From Larus michahellis (Eukaryota; Chordata; Aves; Charadriiformes; Laridae): a stretch of 64,000 nt of DNA. Within the stretch, counting starts at the first letter, position 1. Every line of letters starts with the position of its first letter. The stretch is from positions 2,249,806-2,313,805 of the forward strand of contig NC_133929.1 in the NCBI RefSeq assembly GCF_964199755.1, read 5' to 3'. The translations under genes and the position numbers were made by a program. The notes beneath the pieces were generated by a model that ran no database searches, was not told the origin of the DNA, and saw only the letters and a list, made by a program, of their open reading frames with translations. Below, one piece after another: positions 15,201 to 30,200 of this stretch.

Positions 15201-18200
15201 TTACTGGGAGCGTATGAGCTTCTTCTACACGCAAAATAAGACTGCTGACCTAAAGAAAATACAAAAAAAATTATTATTTTTTTTTTTTTTTAAAAAAAAA
15301 AGAATGGAATTCCCCCCCATGTGAAGGCTTAATATAAGGTATAAATATTAAATACAAAATATAACTTCCTAATAGAAAGAGCAGGGAAAAGGAATGATGG
15401 AACAAGAATTTAAAAGGCACCAGTAACAAATTAAGAACAATTCAAATAACTCGAAAATAAATCTCCAGCACCATAGTTTTAACTCATCTTATTTTTTACT
15501 TTTAAAACCATCCCTACAAGACATTAAGATTTGCAAGTACTAACTTTTCTATGCATAAAAAATTCTACTGAAGTTAAAGAATTGTATCTTGAGTTAGAGC
15601 CATGGACAACTCCAAACACAATGCCATATTTGGTGCTTTCCTAACGGATTAGGCTCAATAGGAGTCAGCAGTGTGCCCTGGCAGCCAGGAGGGCACACCG
15701 CATCCTGGGGTGCATCAAACACAGCATAACCAGCCGCTCAAAAGAGGTGACTATCCCGCTGTATTCAGCATTGGTGCGGCCTCACCTTGAGTACTGTGTG
15801 CAGTTCTGGGCCCCACAATTTAAAAAGGATGTGAAGGTAAGATTGCATCCAGAGGAGGGCAACAAAACTGGTGAGAGGACTGGAAGGCATGTCCTATGAG
15901 GAGTGGCTGAGGACTCTGGGTTTGTCTAGTTTGGAGAGAAGGAGGCTGAGGGGCGACCTCATTGCTCTCTACAGCTTCCTGAGGAGGGGACGTGGAGAGG
16001 GAGGTGCTGAGCTCTTCTCCCTGGGATCCAGGGACAGGACACAGAGGAATGGCTCAAACCTGTGTCAGGGGAGGATCAGACTGGACATTAGGAAGCATTT
16101 CTTTACCAAGAGGGTGGTCAAACACTGGAACAGGCTTCCTAGAGAGGTGGTTGATGCCCCATGCCTGTCAGGGTTTCAGAGGCATTTGGACAATGCCCTT
16201 AACATGCTTTAACTTTTGGTGAGCCCCGTAGTGGTCAGGCAGTTGGACTAGATGATCTTTGTAGGTCCCTTCCAACTGAAATGTTCTATTCTGTTCTGAA
16301 CAACAGCAGATTACATAAAATTCCCTTGTTTAACACACTGCACTGTTTTCTCCCTGTTAAAAGGAAGATATTTGCCTGTACTACAGATTCTCAAAATAAT
16401 AGAACTTAGAAACTCAATTTCCATAAAATGAGAAGTGAACTCTCTGAAATCATTTACATTAAATGCATTTTAAACAATCTACTATTTTACAAACTTCTGA
16501 ATCGCATGCAATTCATAGCTTAATCAAATATCTACTGATATCAACTGAAGTCAATTTAGACAAATACAGGAAATATCATACTTGATAAGGTCAAAATTAC
16601 ATTTAAATCCAAATATTTAGTACCAGAAGTTTCAAGTGACAGTTCAAGAAACCCTGAAACTGATATAATTTCTGTAAGACAGTTACGGAAGTATGATTTT
16701 TATCTTTATACACTTCATCTGCCTTTATCATTCATGGTTTTTATACTTTTCACCTCTCTAAATAGTTCAATACTTCCCATGCTTATTTACTTGGAAATTC
16801 TTTTATTCATTCCAGTCTATAATGAAAATAATTTTCTCATTTCCTTTATGCATTTTGATTAAGATGATCAAAACTAAATGTATCCTGAATGAGAATACCA
16901 TAAATATTAAATAGCATCTATTTTCTATTCTATTCCTTCATGCAGTCTAACATTTTCTTTGCCTTTGGAAGTAAAGAAATAGTTCATATGATCACTCTGT
17001 AGGTGCTTTGCTTTTGTGGCTCCCAATTTCTTCTGCCAGTTCATATATCAATTTACCTTATTTAGTTTGGTTCTTCAGAAGTATTCAATGATCTTTAATG
17101 TTGACTACAGAATAATTCTGTGTTTCCTAAAAAAAGGTTTATTCCTTTTTCCATAGACTGATAAAACAGCTACTTCCAACATCCGTAGCATTCAAAGATA
17201 CCAGAGATTCTTGATTCCTGTTATTCTCCAATCATCACTGATGTAGCCATTTATAACTATCTGTCCTTTACCTCTGAAAGAAATTCTGCCCACAACAGTA
17301 CTCTCGAGAGACCAAAAGAAATTACGCCATAATCACAGTTAAGTACATATTTGTCACTGAAAAATGAATAATATTAGTTATACTAGTATTTTGGTTACGT
17401 GACATAAGTCTGTCAAATCTGGTGAATTGTAAGAGTTAAGACAATACAAATGCTGAATTCTTGACACTTTTACTCAAATGCGGCCAGAAATTAATACCTA
17501 GCAAAGCATCTGCCAATTGCCTAAAAGCATTTTGTTCTTTGTGTATATAGATATTATAATAAAGTGGAAGGCATTCCAGTTGGTTTAACAAAGGTACTGT
17601 ATAACTCCAAGAAAAAGGAAGTACATGCAGGATTTACTGTTGTTGAAAGGAAAGTTCTGAGATGTATCATCATCATTTTGCAACAAGGAGACAACCTCTC
17701 CCCCTCCCCTCTCGGTAGCAGGGAAGGTCATGGAGCAGATCATCTTGAGTGCCATTACAAGTCATATAACGGACAAGCAGGGGATCAGGCCTAGTCAGCA
17801 TGGGTTTATGAAAGGCAGGTCCTGCCTGACCAACCCGATCTCCTTCTACGACAAGATGACCCGATTATTGGCCAAGGGAAAGGCTGTGGATATTGTCTAC
17901 CTAGACTTTCGAAAAGCATTTGACACTGTCCCCCATAGAATTCTCATGGGAAAACTGGCGGCTCATGGCCTGGATGAGCATACGATCTGCTGGATCAAGC
18001 ACTGGCTGGATGGGCGGTCCCAAAGAGTGGTGGCCAATGGAGTTAAATCCAGCTGGCGGCCGGTCACAAGCGGTGTCCCTCAGGGCTCAGTGTTGGGACC
18101 ATTTCTGTTTAACATCTTTATTGATGACCTTGAGAAGGACATAGAGTGTATCATCAGCAAGTTTGCAGATGAGGACAGGGAGGCTCTACAGAGAGACTTG

Positions 18201-21200
18201 GATAGATTGGACCAATGGGCCAATGCTAACGGTATGAGCTTCAACAAGGCCAAGTGCCGGGTCCTGCACTTGGGCCACAACAACCCCATGCATCGCTACA
18301 GGCTTGGGGAAGTGTGGCTGGAGAGCTGCCTGGCAGAAAAGGACCTGGGGGTTCTAATTGACAAGCGGCTGAACATGAGCCAGCAGTGTGCCCAGGTGGC
18401 CAAGAGGGCCAATGGCCTCCTGGCTTGTATTAGAAATAGTGTGACCAGCAGAAGGAGGGAGGTGATTGTCCCCCTGTACTCAGCACTGGTGAGGCCACAC
18501 CTTGAATATTGTGTCCAGTTCTGGGCACCTCAATACGAGAGAGAGATCGAGGTGCTGGAGCGAGCGCAGAGGAGGGCAACGAAGCTGGTGAAGGGCCTGG
18601 AGAATAAATCTTATGAGGAGCGATTGAAGGAGCTGGGACTGTTTAGTTTGAGGAAGAGGAGGCTGAGGGGAGACCTCATCGCTCTCTACAACTACTTGAA
18701 AGGACATTGTAGAGAGGTTGGTGCTGGTCTCTTCTCACAGGTAATTAGCAATAGAACAAGAGGGAATGGCTTCGAGCTGCAACAGGGGAGGTTTAGGCTG
18801 GACATTAGGATAAAATTCTTCCCAGAAAGAGTGGTCAGACACTGGAATAGGCTGCCCAGGGAGGTGGTGGAGTCACCATCCCTGGATGTGTTTGAGAGTC
18901 GTTTAGATGTGGTGTTAGGGGATATGGTGTAGGGGAGACCTTTGTAGAGTGGGGTTGATGGTTGGACTCGATGATCCCAAGGGTCTTTTCCAACCTAAAT
19001 GATTCTATGATTCTATGATCTATATAGCTTCACCTGACGTAGACGTTTATTTGATGTCCCTGGACTGTTTTTTCTTAAACTGCAAAACATCTGCAGAGCC
19101 TTCATCCAGTCCTAAGAGAGAAAGGCACAAAACAGTGTAACAAAAAGTCAGATTCAGCTTCTTGCAGTAGAGCAGACATGTAAAAAAAATAATACATTGA
19201 AGTATCTGAAGTTGTTTCTTTAGCTTACAAAGAACCAATTTGTATGCAATTCAAAGTATGAAAATTTGAATGGCAAAGCTAAATTCATATCTTTCTCAGT
19301 AAAACTAAATAAACATTTGCAAATCTGAAAGTTTCTCTTTTAGAAATATCAAGCATTACTAATGGATATACAGTGTTACCTTTATCAATTTTCCAGATTA
19401 GTTATATTGAATTAAACACAAATTGCATATAAAATGAAGCAAGACTTGGTTGCTTCTGAAAAAATAACAGTCAACAAGTCAAACTATTCTGATCGTTCTC
19501 TCCTCTGTTTTTATATTACAGTTGTATTTTACTCCATATGCTTCAAACAAAAACCAAAGCAGCATTAATAGAAAAACACCAAAAAGTATAACCTACACCC
19601 CCATTCTCTCTGCTCACAAATACATAAAGCAGAGTAGATACTTTGGAAGGTGGAAGATATGCTATAGCCTCATTCTCATGTTTTCATACCCCACACCCCC
19701 AAATTTTGTAAGCTCTTATGAAGCACAAAATTTAGGCTTTGACTAACATTCATAAAAGCGTAACGCAAAGATCTACTACCTACTCTCAAATACCATTAAA
19801 GAAATAAATATTTTCATTCTTATCCTTTACATTACCTTCCACATTTTAAAAATACAGCTATATTTTATATTGCAGTTATTCTCAGGTAAACCACTGAGTA
19901 AAGTTTAAGCTTTCAAAATATTCCACAAAAGGAAGAACTGTCAACTATGCATCACATTTTTACTAGCTTGCTTTCTTATTTAAATAAGGAAAAGCAAATA
20001 AAGAACCATAGAACCTACTAAATACTCTAAATTAAATATTTCCTAGATACAAAGTCATCTTTATTCCCCCTCCTAACTGGAAAACCTATCCCCTTAAATG
20101 CCAAAGTTTACAGCAGCACCACGGTATGCACAATGATACTAGCATATGAGGCTGCACTCTACATTACATTACATTCACTTAATGGTTTGTACAAACCTCA
20201 GACAACATATAAGCCATTGGACAGCTGCTTTGATGTTTACCACATTATATGAAATCCATCAAGTTTTCCTTAATATACCAACAAAACTATTCTTCTGTGA
20301 AATGTTACAAGGTACAGACAGCTGTAACTTCTGAGAACAGAAGTATCAGTAAAACATCTGACTTGCTTTAATCAGAATAATTTTACAAAGAAATCCCTAT
20401 ATTCTGTATAAACGCAATGAACAGCTTAAGTGTTAAGCAAATCCAAACCAAAAGCAGATTATACCAAACACTCAGAAAACAGGACAGGATATTCTGCCTG
20501 TCCTGACAAGATATTCTGCCTACTACACATTCTTAAATAAAATCAAATGCATAGCTTAACTTCTGACACAACAGGTGTATTTCAGAGCTCCGGAATACCA
20601 AAACAACATTGTCACATCTTCCATATGCTCTCCTGTTGGTGAGTGACTTTTAGAGAATTAGACTCCATTCCTACAATTCTTAATCAGCAAACATTAACTG
20701 CTAGAGAGCTAATAACTAAATGATACCAATGTAAAACAAAAAAACCCACCCTTATTTTTCGTGTAAGATCAGGGCCTAAGACTGTAAACAATGACCAATT
20801 TATGGACAGGACAAATAACTGTAAAAGGCTCAATAGATTCTGATTGGTGGGAGATACCTGCAGTAGCATTTTAGTGCATATCAGGAATGTGCTCTTGAAG
20901 CAGAACTCCCACTTACCATGCTCTGATTTATTACATGGAAGAGTGCTGGAGAGCAAACAATTTTTTTGACTGAACTATTCCAAAAGATATTCTCCAGAAA
21001 TATCTAATGGAAACTAATGGAAGTTCAGTCCATGGGACCAGACTAGAACTTGTCCAAAGTAAAATCCCTAAAGCGCAGGTAATGTAGGTGCTGGATTCTC
21101 AGCACCAACTATTTCCCTTACAGATCTGCTACTACTGCATGGTATATATTTGCTAATGTAGACATAGTCACCATCTGTGGTACGTTTGCTTTCTATTAGA

Positions 21201-24200
21201 GAAGGATAATATCATTAAACACTACAAAACAAAAAATTACTTTTAAAGTTATATTTACCAACAAAAGCTCTCACCTGTGATTGTTCTGGAGTTTCTCCTG
21301 CAAAGTAAAAGATGTAATGCTCTTCACTGAAGTGCTGAACTACTATCTGAAAACAGTTTGGCCTTAAAAACAAACAAAAGTGTAGCATCATCACACTTGG
21401 AAACAGGAAAAACCACACCAAGAAAAGTTTCTACATGCTTCAAAAGTGCATTTTGGTTTGAATGAATTATGTAATTTCAATAAAATTGCACTGCAGTTCA
21501 ACTAGTTTTTTTCAGAATGTTTAAGAAACTTGGAACAGTTTGTATTGAATATGCATGTACACTGACTTACAATACAGTTGAGGCAAAATACACCTGATAA
21601 CATAAAAGACTTAACTTAAAAGTTAATGAGGACTATTCCCCACAAGCATTTTAAATGATGCACAGGTTCAGCATTAGTTCCCAACCAATTAATCATGCAT
21701 TATGGATTTGTTGTTTTAGGAGTTCAGGAAACTATATTAACATAAGGAATTCCTTGTCTGAACATGTTCCGTAGCTCTCAGAACCAATAAAATGTGTATT
21801 GGATCACATACTAATCATTGAATATGTGCGATATAAACTTCTAAAGCTTTAAATGCAATTATAACATACTCACCATTTTACAACTCATTTGTCAAGAAAT
21901 ATTAAAAATATTTTGTACTGCTACATTACAAGCTAAAGTGCACACTTGATTCATGACCTCTCACATTACGTTCAAGGGAATTTCGTTCTCCTAAACACAG
22001 GATTACATGAAGGATCTTACTTCACTTGCAAGTGAAGTTTCAGTCTTCTCTTCTCCCCATCCATTGCTCAGGGAAATACTGGCATGGCATTTTGTGGCTA
22101 TGCCCACAGGAGGATTGGGGAGGGGCAAGAAGTAGCCAGGTCAGGGGCTACTTAAATCATTTTCACCAGACATGCAAAGATACAGCCCTCACTGTATTTC
22201 TGAGGAAAGGTAGTTTTTACCACCTACTTAAAATATAAGAGGAATTTTGTCTCAGCTACAGTTCTTCACCAACAGCTTTCCCAAGCAGGCGCAACCATGC
22301 ATCTCCTTCTACCCACACTTTTAGCGTTACTTATTATCCAACTACATTTTAACCCACACTACAGTGTTTCTTAGAAGCCGCTTAACAGATGGTCACCATT
22401 AACCAAAATGTTCCTTGTTTACAGTCTACACCCAAGCTTCCAGCATAATTGCCAACTTACATGAGGAACATTTCAGTAGGTGTTTTTTAAATGGTACTCT
22501 CATATCTATAGCTCCTCATTGCAATAATTGTGTAGATTTTTCAAAATGATTGAGAAGTGTATAAAAATCAGATGATGCAAGAACACCAGATCTTTGCAGC
22601 TTAAGAAATGCCACTAATTTTAAACATCTATCTTCACATTATCTCTGTGAAAAGACTTAAAGTTGATTAAATACTTTTAATAAATATTAAGATGCATGGA
22701 ATAACCAGAGCTTTTGTTTAATGTGTTTTTCTATCTGTTATGAAAAAATAACATTTGTAGGAGTAAATGCATCTTTTTCTTCTATATCACACAGGACTGT
22801 GCATTTTTTTGTAATTAACAATGAAAAAAAAGATATGACCTCTTTCATCTTAGTTACCAATGATATCAGAAAGTGTTTTGATTCTCAACTTCTTTGCCAA
22901 TAATCACATCGCTTGCAGTTGACATATTTTGAATAATCAAAATTAGTACAGTAAATTAAATTGTGAAAATTATCTCTGAATCTAATTATCTTACAAAAAT
23001 AATTTGTAAAATGTTTGCTTATATGAACTAACTTACTGTTCTAATGTTGGTCTAATCTCATTCTTACTGATTCTTAAATAGAAAAGCACTGATAAGTTAT
23101 CTAATTAATTTATCTTTCTAATACCTATCGACAAAAGAATGCAGATCTTTTGGAATTGACAAAATTCTTGATCTTATCAATTCTCGGTTCAACAGGATTA
23201 AAACCCTCAATACAGTTGCTTTGTAATCTTTTTAACGCCTGTAATATGAAATGTGGAACAATTAATACACAATATTGAAAAATGACAATGCAAAAGGCCA
23301 AATCATTATTACATCATATTACATGAGAAAATCTTAAGACTAAGTTCTAAAATTTCTTACTAGAATTTGTTGCTAGCAATCAAGTTGCCATGGCTTAACA
23401 AGTTACCATTAATCAGTTAAATCTGTCTACATATGCTCTTGCAATCTACACCATCTATGGAATAAAATGCAACACAAACTAAAAGTCACAATGCTTTCAT
23501 TTCACAATCAGCAAAAGCTAAAAAAACACACGTGGACAGTTACCAGGGCTCAGATGTCAAAAAAGCAAGCTTATTGTGCCAGGCTGTTCATTAGTGTATA
23601 TGCCTCAAACTAGTAGTTAACTGTCCTGCTGCATGTACAAGAATTAAAAGCCAGCATCCCACCTGCCAAATAAACTGTCATGTACTCCATAGACTGAACA
23701 CACACTAAGGTCTATTAATCCTTTAGGTTTTGTGGCTCGTTTTTCACTTTCAAAATAAATAAGCTGGGCATCATTTCCCTCCAATATAAAGTACAAGTTT
23801 TTCCATCTCTTTCCTTTACCTGTAAGGAAAGCAAGTAAGAAGTTACAATGTTGTTTTAAAGAAAATGTAAATTTTGTAAATGAAGAAAAAAGAGGGCAGG
23901 TAAGGATTTTGCAAAATACAAACAGAAAAACAATGTATAGTTAATCACGCTTAAGCAATAACATCAGTATACATACTCAATTTTTTGCAGCATGTAGCTA
24001 AAACTAGATCCTCTTCACAGATTCGGGTACAATTTTAGATGGTTCTCTAACATTTTCATTAATCTCAACAGGATCAAGCAAGTGCATATGAGCTCCGTTC
24101 ATATCAGTGGGAAGACTGTGTCTATACAGTTTTCAATTTGATGATCAAAATGATCCAATTTATTATGGCTATTTTAATTAAGAAGTAGATTTCTCTTGAC

Positions 24201-27200
24201 ATGAGAAAATTATTCCTAAACTCTAATCAACTGATCAGCATAACAGATTGCATCACAATATCTTAAAACAGAATGACTGAAGAATATAAATGGGAATACA
24301 ATATACAAACTTGGATCAGAACCATGCCCTAAACACACCACCTATATCCAAAAATTTGACCAGTTCCACATGTTTCAGAAAAAAAAATTTTTTAAATAAT
24401 AACCTTTGATTTAAATGTCAGGGTTTGTTGGAAGACACATTAGATGTATCAGTAAAATCCAGATTTAGCCACTGACTAAACCAAAAATAAATCACTCGCT
24501 GTTTACTGTCCTCTGAATTACAACTGATAAGGAACTTTCTGCAACTAATTCATACATAAACCACAGTACCTTTTAGAAAAACATTCAGCTTTAATTTTCA
24601 ACTTGATCATCATAGATCCACCACAGCCCTTCATAAACAAGCACTAGTACTTACTGTTCTGGAAAACTAACTTTAACATACAGTTATTATACTCTACTAG
24701 ATGGAAGAGTGATTTTATTAAATTTCTGTTCTGTATGCAGGTATGTGCATCTCTCCACACCTACTCAGTACTCCTACTTGCACATTTAAAGTATCTCATT
24801 ATCCCTTTTAGGTAAAGATTTTCACTTCAAGTGCATTCTCAGCTGATTCCCCACCCTACCACATCCCCATCCCTCTACACATTTTCTCAGAATTAGCACT
24901 CTCAAGAGAAGAGATGCTTTCCTTACTTTATTCAGAGGATCTAGTTTTCCTCTGAATTTCCTTTGAATGCATCTTTTAAATTTGGCTACATTTAAATGCT
25001 TACCTTCTTTCTCACTTTTGCTTGCTATCCAAATCACTATCTAGTACTTATTGTTTTAGCTACTGCCTTTGCCATATGCAGAAATGTTAATACTCTTTTT
25101 TAATTTTTTTTTTTTATTTTTTCAAAATCAACTTTAGTGGAAACATGAATAAAAATAAATCATGATACTTGGAAAGGGACTAGCTTCCTCAGAACTTCAA
25201 AATCTTGCTCCATGGTAATTCTTCAGGGATATATTGAGATGAGTCAGTCAGCTTTTAATCCAATTATTCTATGCTATGTTGACTGCGTCAGTGTTAGAAC
25301 CTTAAAAAAGTCTCAATGTACCTTGTATACCAGAATATACATTTTTAAATTAAACATATTACCTAACTTGGAATAACAAAATTAAACCAGCTCTGGTCTC
25401 CAATGAATGTACTGATTTACATTAATCTAGCTCTCTTTAATCCATGTGATCATCTTAAATTTAAACAAGTTGTGCATTAAATATGAATACATTTTATGAA
25501 AATGCACTTCATTTAATGATTCTGAATGTTACCTTTGAAAAAAGGTGCTTAGTTTTTGTGCTGTTTTGATTTTTTGGAAAGAACTGCCAATCAACATCTT
25601 CATATTACAGGTCATTTTATGTATTATGTCTTTCTATTTAAGTACTTCTTAAGGAAAAAGAACCTTTCATACCCTTTACAGGCTTTCTACCACCTTTTAC
25701 TCACTTAAATTTTGCCTCCACTAGTACAAATACTACACAAAATATGCATCCATATCTGCATTTTTTAGAAAAAAAAAATCATAGAAGCAAACACAACTCA
25801 CTTTTTTTCAGAAGATATCCTTTTTTGATAATATTTTTATAAAAAGCATCCTTTGTTTTGCGACGAATTGTATTGTAGATTTCTTTTCCATCCACTGTAT
25901 CATTAAGCACTTGTTCTTGATGCTGGTAAACAAGGAAGAAATCAACTTTTTTTTAAGCTCAGAAATCACTGTGAAACAATTGCACACTATGAAGCTGTAA
26001 CTGAAATTTTATTGAATGCTACCAATTCTTTATTATTATTCTCTCATGTGTTTAAAAAAACTAATATAATTTAATACAATACCTTTGCCAGAAAAGTAAT
26101 ATAACTATTTCTTGTGGAATGATTAGGCCAGAATTATAATATGAGAAGAAAAATAAGGTTTAAATACAGACCAACTTTCACAAAGTAACATCTGTATTTA
26201 TTTTTTTAACACTAAATAGAAAGCAGCATTTTTTACAGTGATTTATGCAAAATTTACACAAGTCTTTAAAGGTTATTTAGCTTCTAACTGTCTTCTACCG
26301 AGGCTTTTGGGACTGAGTAATTAAGGATAAACTCTGAATCAACAAGAATGGGGCAGGTCACAATTAAATGGAATGATTAACACACAAAGTTGCACAGTCC
26401 CTCACTAATGTTATTAGCACTCATGCCCTAAATGGGTATCATTCTAACAAAAAACAATAGGAAAAAGTAGAAACAGGAAATAGAAAAAGGATAAATTCAC
26501 ATAGAAAACTAAGATCTGGAAATGTAAATACCAAGCTAGAATGGCCAAATGCCAAGCCAAGTTTGACCTTACCGAGTCAGCTGATCAGCAAAAGTTCTTT
26601 AGCCGTAAGAAAACATGAAAAGCAAGACTGTCAAGTAGTGAGAACAGTATTGAGATGAAGTGATACGTGCACTGGCTCCACACTAAATACTCTACCTTTT
26701 CTCCCTTCCCCCCATATATCTATAAGAATTATGGGTTTGAACAATATGACAAAGGCAAGATGAAAAACATTTCAGTAAAAGGAATTATAGGACTCACAAT
26801 GGAAGCAATATACAAATTTTTACTAACTCAAGATAATCTCCATAACATAGCTATGAAAGAAACAATGTACAAAACAACAGATCTAGTGAAAATGTAAAGT
26901 AAATTTCAAATTAAAAACAGGAAGTCTATTAGATGGAACTGAATAGTACACAAGACTTCTGAAATTTTTACTTCAAAAACAGATGACAGTATGTGGGAGA
27001 ACACACAACTAGATGTAATTACACCACCAATAACTTTTTAAAAAAAAAACAACAAAGGAAAGTCACAAATATATCTGAATAACTTAAAAGAATTTTATGC
27101 AGTCTCACATGGAAAATTAGTCAATGCAGAGAAAGTTATTGATACAGGAACCATAAGTGGATATACAAATTGCCAAAGTGAAGATGATTGCCACGATCCA

Positions 27201-30200
27201 AAAAGAATTACATAGAACAAGGAAAGTCACTAGGTGAAGCTTTTCAAGGATCAGTCTCAGAATTCAAATTTCCTCACATTTGTCTCAATCACATTACAGA
27301 GCGTGAGTTAATAGTAGCAGACAACTGGGAAGCATTGATGACAAGCCACTCAACAATAAAGGAATGATCAGAATAATAAAGCATAAGTCTAGTAATACAA
27401 TGTAAAATTTGCACTTGTTGATACTTACCAATAGAAAACAATATAATATAATGTGGCTACGATAACGACACAGATAGTATTCTAGTATCTAGTATTCTAA
27501 TATCTGGTAAGTACTCTCACAGAAAAAAGGAATTACTAATGACATGGTATTCTGAGCTGTTCTGGTCCATTACATTGAAGAAACACAAATTCACACTGGA
27601 ATCGGTGATAGTAGGGCAACTACAAGAATGTTATGAAGAGACAAAAAACAGGTTTGGTATGCTCAGCTTAGTGAGTTGACTAATGGAGAATACAAGAAAT
27701 GTTCCATGTATTAATAAAATAGATCTAACAAAGGGGTAACTATTTAGGTTGGAAATTAAAACTAAATTTCTAACCATCAAAACAGGAAAGTTTGAGAATA
27801 GATAGGGAACAAAGTATACAAATATACTTTAGAACTAGCTATAACTTTATGAAAAACTAGATGATGTGGTTTGTTTATTATTGGTGGTCTCTTAGGATGA
27901 ATTTATGCTACAGGGCAACAATGTTCCAGAACATGCCCTGTAATCCCAGCCCCCTGATCATCTCTGAAGCTTTTCTGTGCATATAGGTTTTTCTCTGGGG
28001 GAAGAAAGACACCAGACACAGAAGAATGAAAGGCAGCCTAGTTCCCCCCCTCAACCCAACATGGTATTAAGGCACGGCATTGGTTCAATCAGAAATGAGA
28101 GCTGGGGACACAAGACGGAGCATTTACACCCCAGAGCACAGACAAAGCTTACCATATCTTCTGTTTAATAGAAGCCAACTTTAGATAAGTGAATGCATAT
28201 GAGGATAAAATGAAAGAAACACACAAGCTCAAAACAAAAAATCAGGAGGGGATGATGCTGCTTAACTATCACAGATACCTCTACTGTAATTCAGTTCCTA
28301 TATTATAAATATTTGAGGATTAAGTCAATATCTTCAATAACAAGTGCTCAGAGATGAAGTTTTACCTGCACTGGAACAGGATCTTTAAGGTAATATCCTT
28401 CAACAATCTGTTCTTTTCTATAATGTTCAATGATCTCAGCAATACTGTTCAAATAAGAGAAATAAGATTTAAGATGTTAAACCAGTTAGTTTTTCCTCTG
28501 TATGAGAATTTGCTTTTCCATGTAATCACACTACATTTCCTCACAAATTTATAATAAAAATCAAGTGTTAAACATCATAATCTCATTTGCAGCAATGAAA
28601 ATTTACTAATACATTGAAGTCAAGAAAATTCACAGAACTGTACTCATAATGTATTAATTCTAAACTCCACGGAAAATTTTCAATTAGTTGTTAAAAATGC
28701 TTGTACTGGGTCTGGCTGGGATGGAGTTAACTTTCCCCATAGCAGCCCTCATAGTGCTGTACTCTGTATTTGTAGCTAGAATGTGATAAACTAGTTTTGG
28801 CTACTGCTGAGCAGTGCTCACACGGCATCTCAAGGCTGTCTCCCAAACTCCTCATCCCCAAAGGCCAGCAGGCTGGGGTGGGCAAGAGGTTGGGAGGGGA
28901 CATAGCCAGGACAGCTGACCCAAACTGACCAAAGCAATATTCCATACCATATGACATTGTGCTCAGCAATAAAAGCTGAGAGAAAGGAGGAGGAGGGGGA
29001 GCATTCGTTATTAAGGCGTTTGTCTTCCAAAGCAGCCGCTACACATATTGAGGCCCTACTTCCCAGGAAGTGGCTGGACATGGCTTGCTGATGGGAAGTA
29101 GAGAATAAATCTTTTTGTTTTCCTTTGCTTCTGCATGCAGCCTTTGCTTTTCTTTATTAAACTGCCTTTATCTCAACCCACGAGTTTTCATCTTATTTTC
29201 TCCTCCTGCTCCACTGAGGAGGGGGAGTGAGAGAGGGTCTTGGTGGGCACCTGGTGTCCAGCCAAGGTCAACCCACCACAATGCCAAATGAGTACACTAC
29301 CTTTTCCACATTCAAGTAACACACGTGCATTTCCCAGCTCTCAAACCAGGCTGAAAATTGCTATTTTATTTTCAAAGTCCTAGAGTAACTAGGGAAGGGG
29401 AATGGGAGATGCTTCAAACAGTGCAAAGCAATTTCTTTCTAGGAAGTCAGGAGTGAGAAATAAAAAGTTTTGTAACATGGATTATGCAGATTATACTTCA
29501 AAATCAATGAGCTATCATGTTAAATTAACTACCCAGTCAGCAACACTCCTCTACAGGGAAGCTTGCATTCCAATTACCAGAATCAGGTTTAAATTGTATT
29601 TTGAAGGATCAGGAGAGTAGTAGTGACAGACACAAGCTAAAATTCAATGTATCTTTGAGATGCTTTTATTTTTGCAGTTATTGAAAGTTTCACTGTAATA
29701 AAGAGAAGTAACGTTAACATCAATACAGATGAATCATTCATATACAAAATATCAACCTGAAAATAAAGAACTAAGTAATTAAGCGGAGAACAAAAATATA
29801 CTTTATGTGTTTTCTCACTTCATAAATACCATTAGCTGTGTGTGAAAATGTAAAGAATAAGGCATGTGTGATAAATCTTTGTCCTACTACAGTTAAATAA
29901 AATTTTGTACAAAGGAAAGATATAGGATACTATAAAAATGATCATAAAAACATGTAAATAAAACAATAGAAAGAAATCTCTGTTTGCTTTTTTTCTATCT
30001 CATTCTTCTAAAGCTATGAACTAGTGTATGCTTGTTAAGTCAATGCCCCACAAACACTTTTATTTTTCAGGTTTGTAAAGTGACTTGAATTTCTCAGTAT
30101 TACTAAAAATTTAAATTTTTGTTGATATGCAATATGCATATGCCATTTTCTCCATAAAGATTTAAACTATACCACACTGCATAAAATAATCACTCATATT

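Noticed and set aside
17730..18932. 400-codon plus-strand frame that looks like a gene
   Set aside because: It is CR1 LINE reverse transcriptase with a broken catalytic box, followed by a CR1 tail; a mobile element, not a host gene.
20478..20520. Hairpin AGGACAG...CTGTCCT as a terminator or small RNA
   Set aside because: Stem of only seven bases in AT-rich intron, no other supporting signal.
27911..27942. Inverted repeat ACAGGGCA...TGCCCTGT as a transposon end or microRNA hairpin
   Set aside because: Eight-base arms with a poorly paired middle; no partner terminal repeat or flanking duplication seen.
12130..29280. The two twin LTRs as the ends of one provirus
   Set aside because: They are 16 kb apart with RASA1 exons 9-15 between them, and the first has its own clean target duplication.
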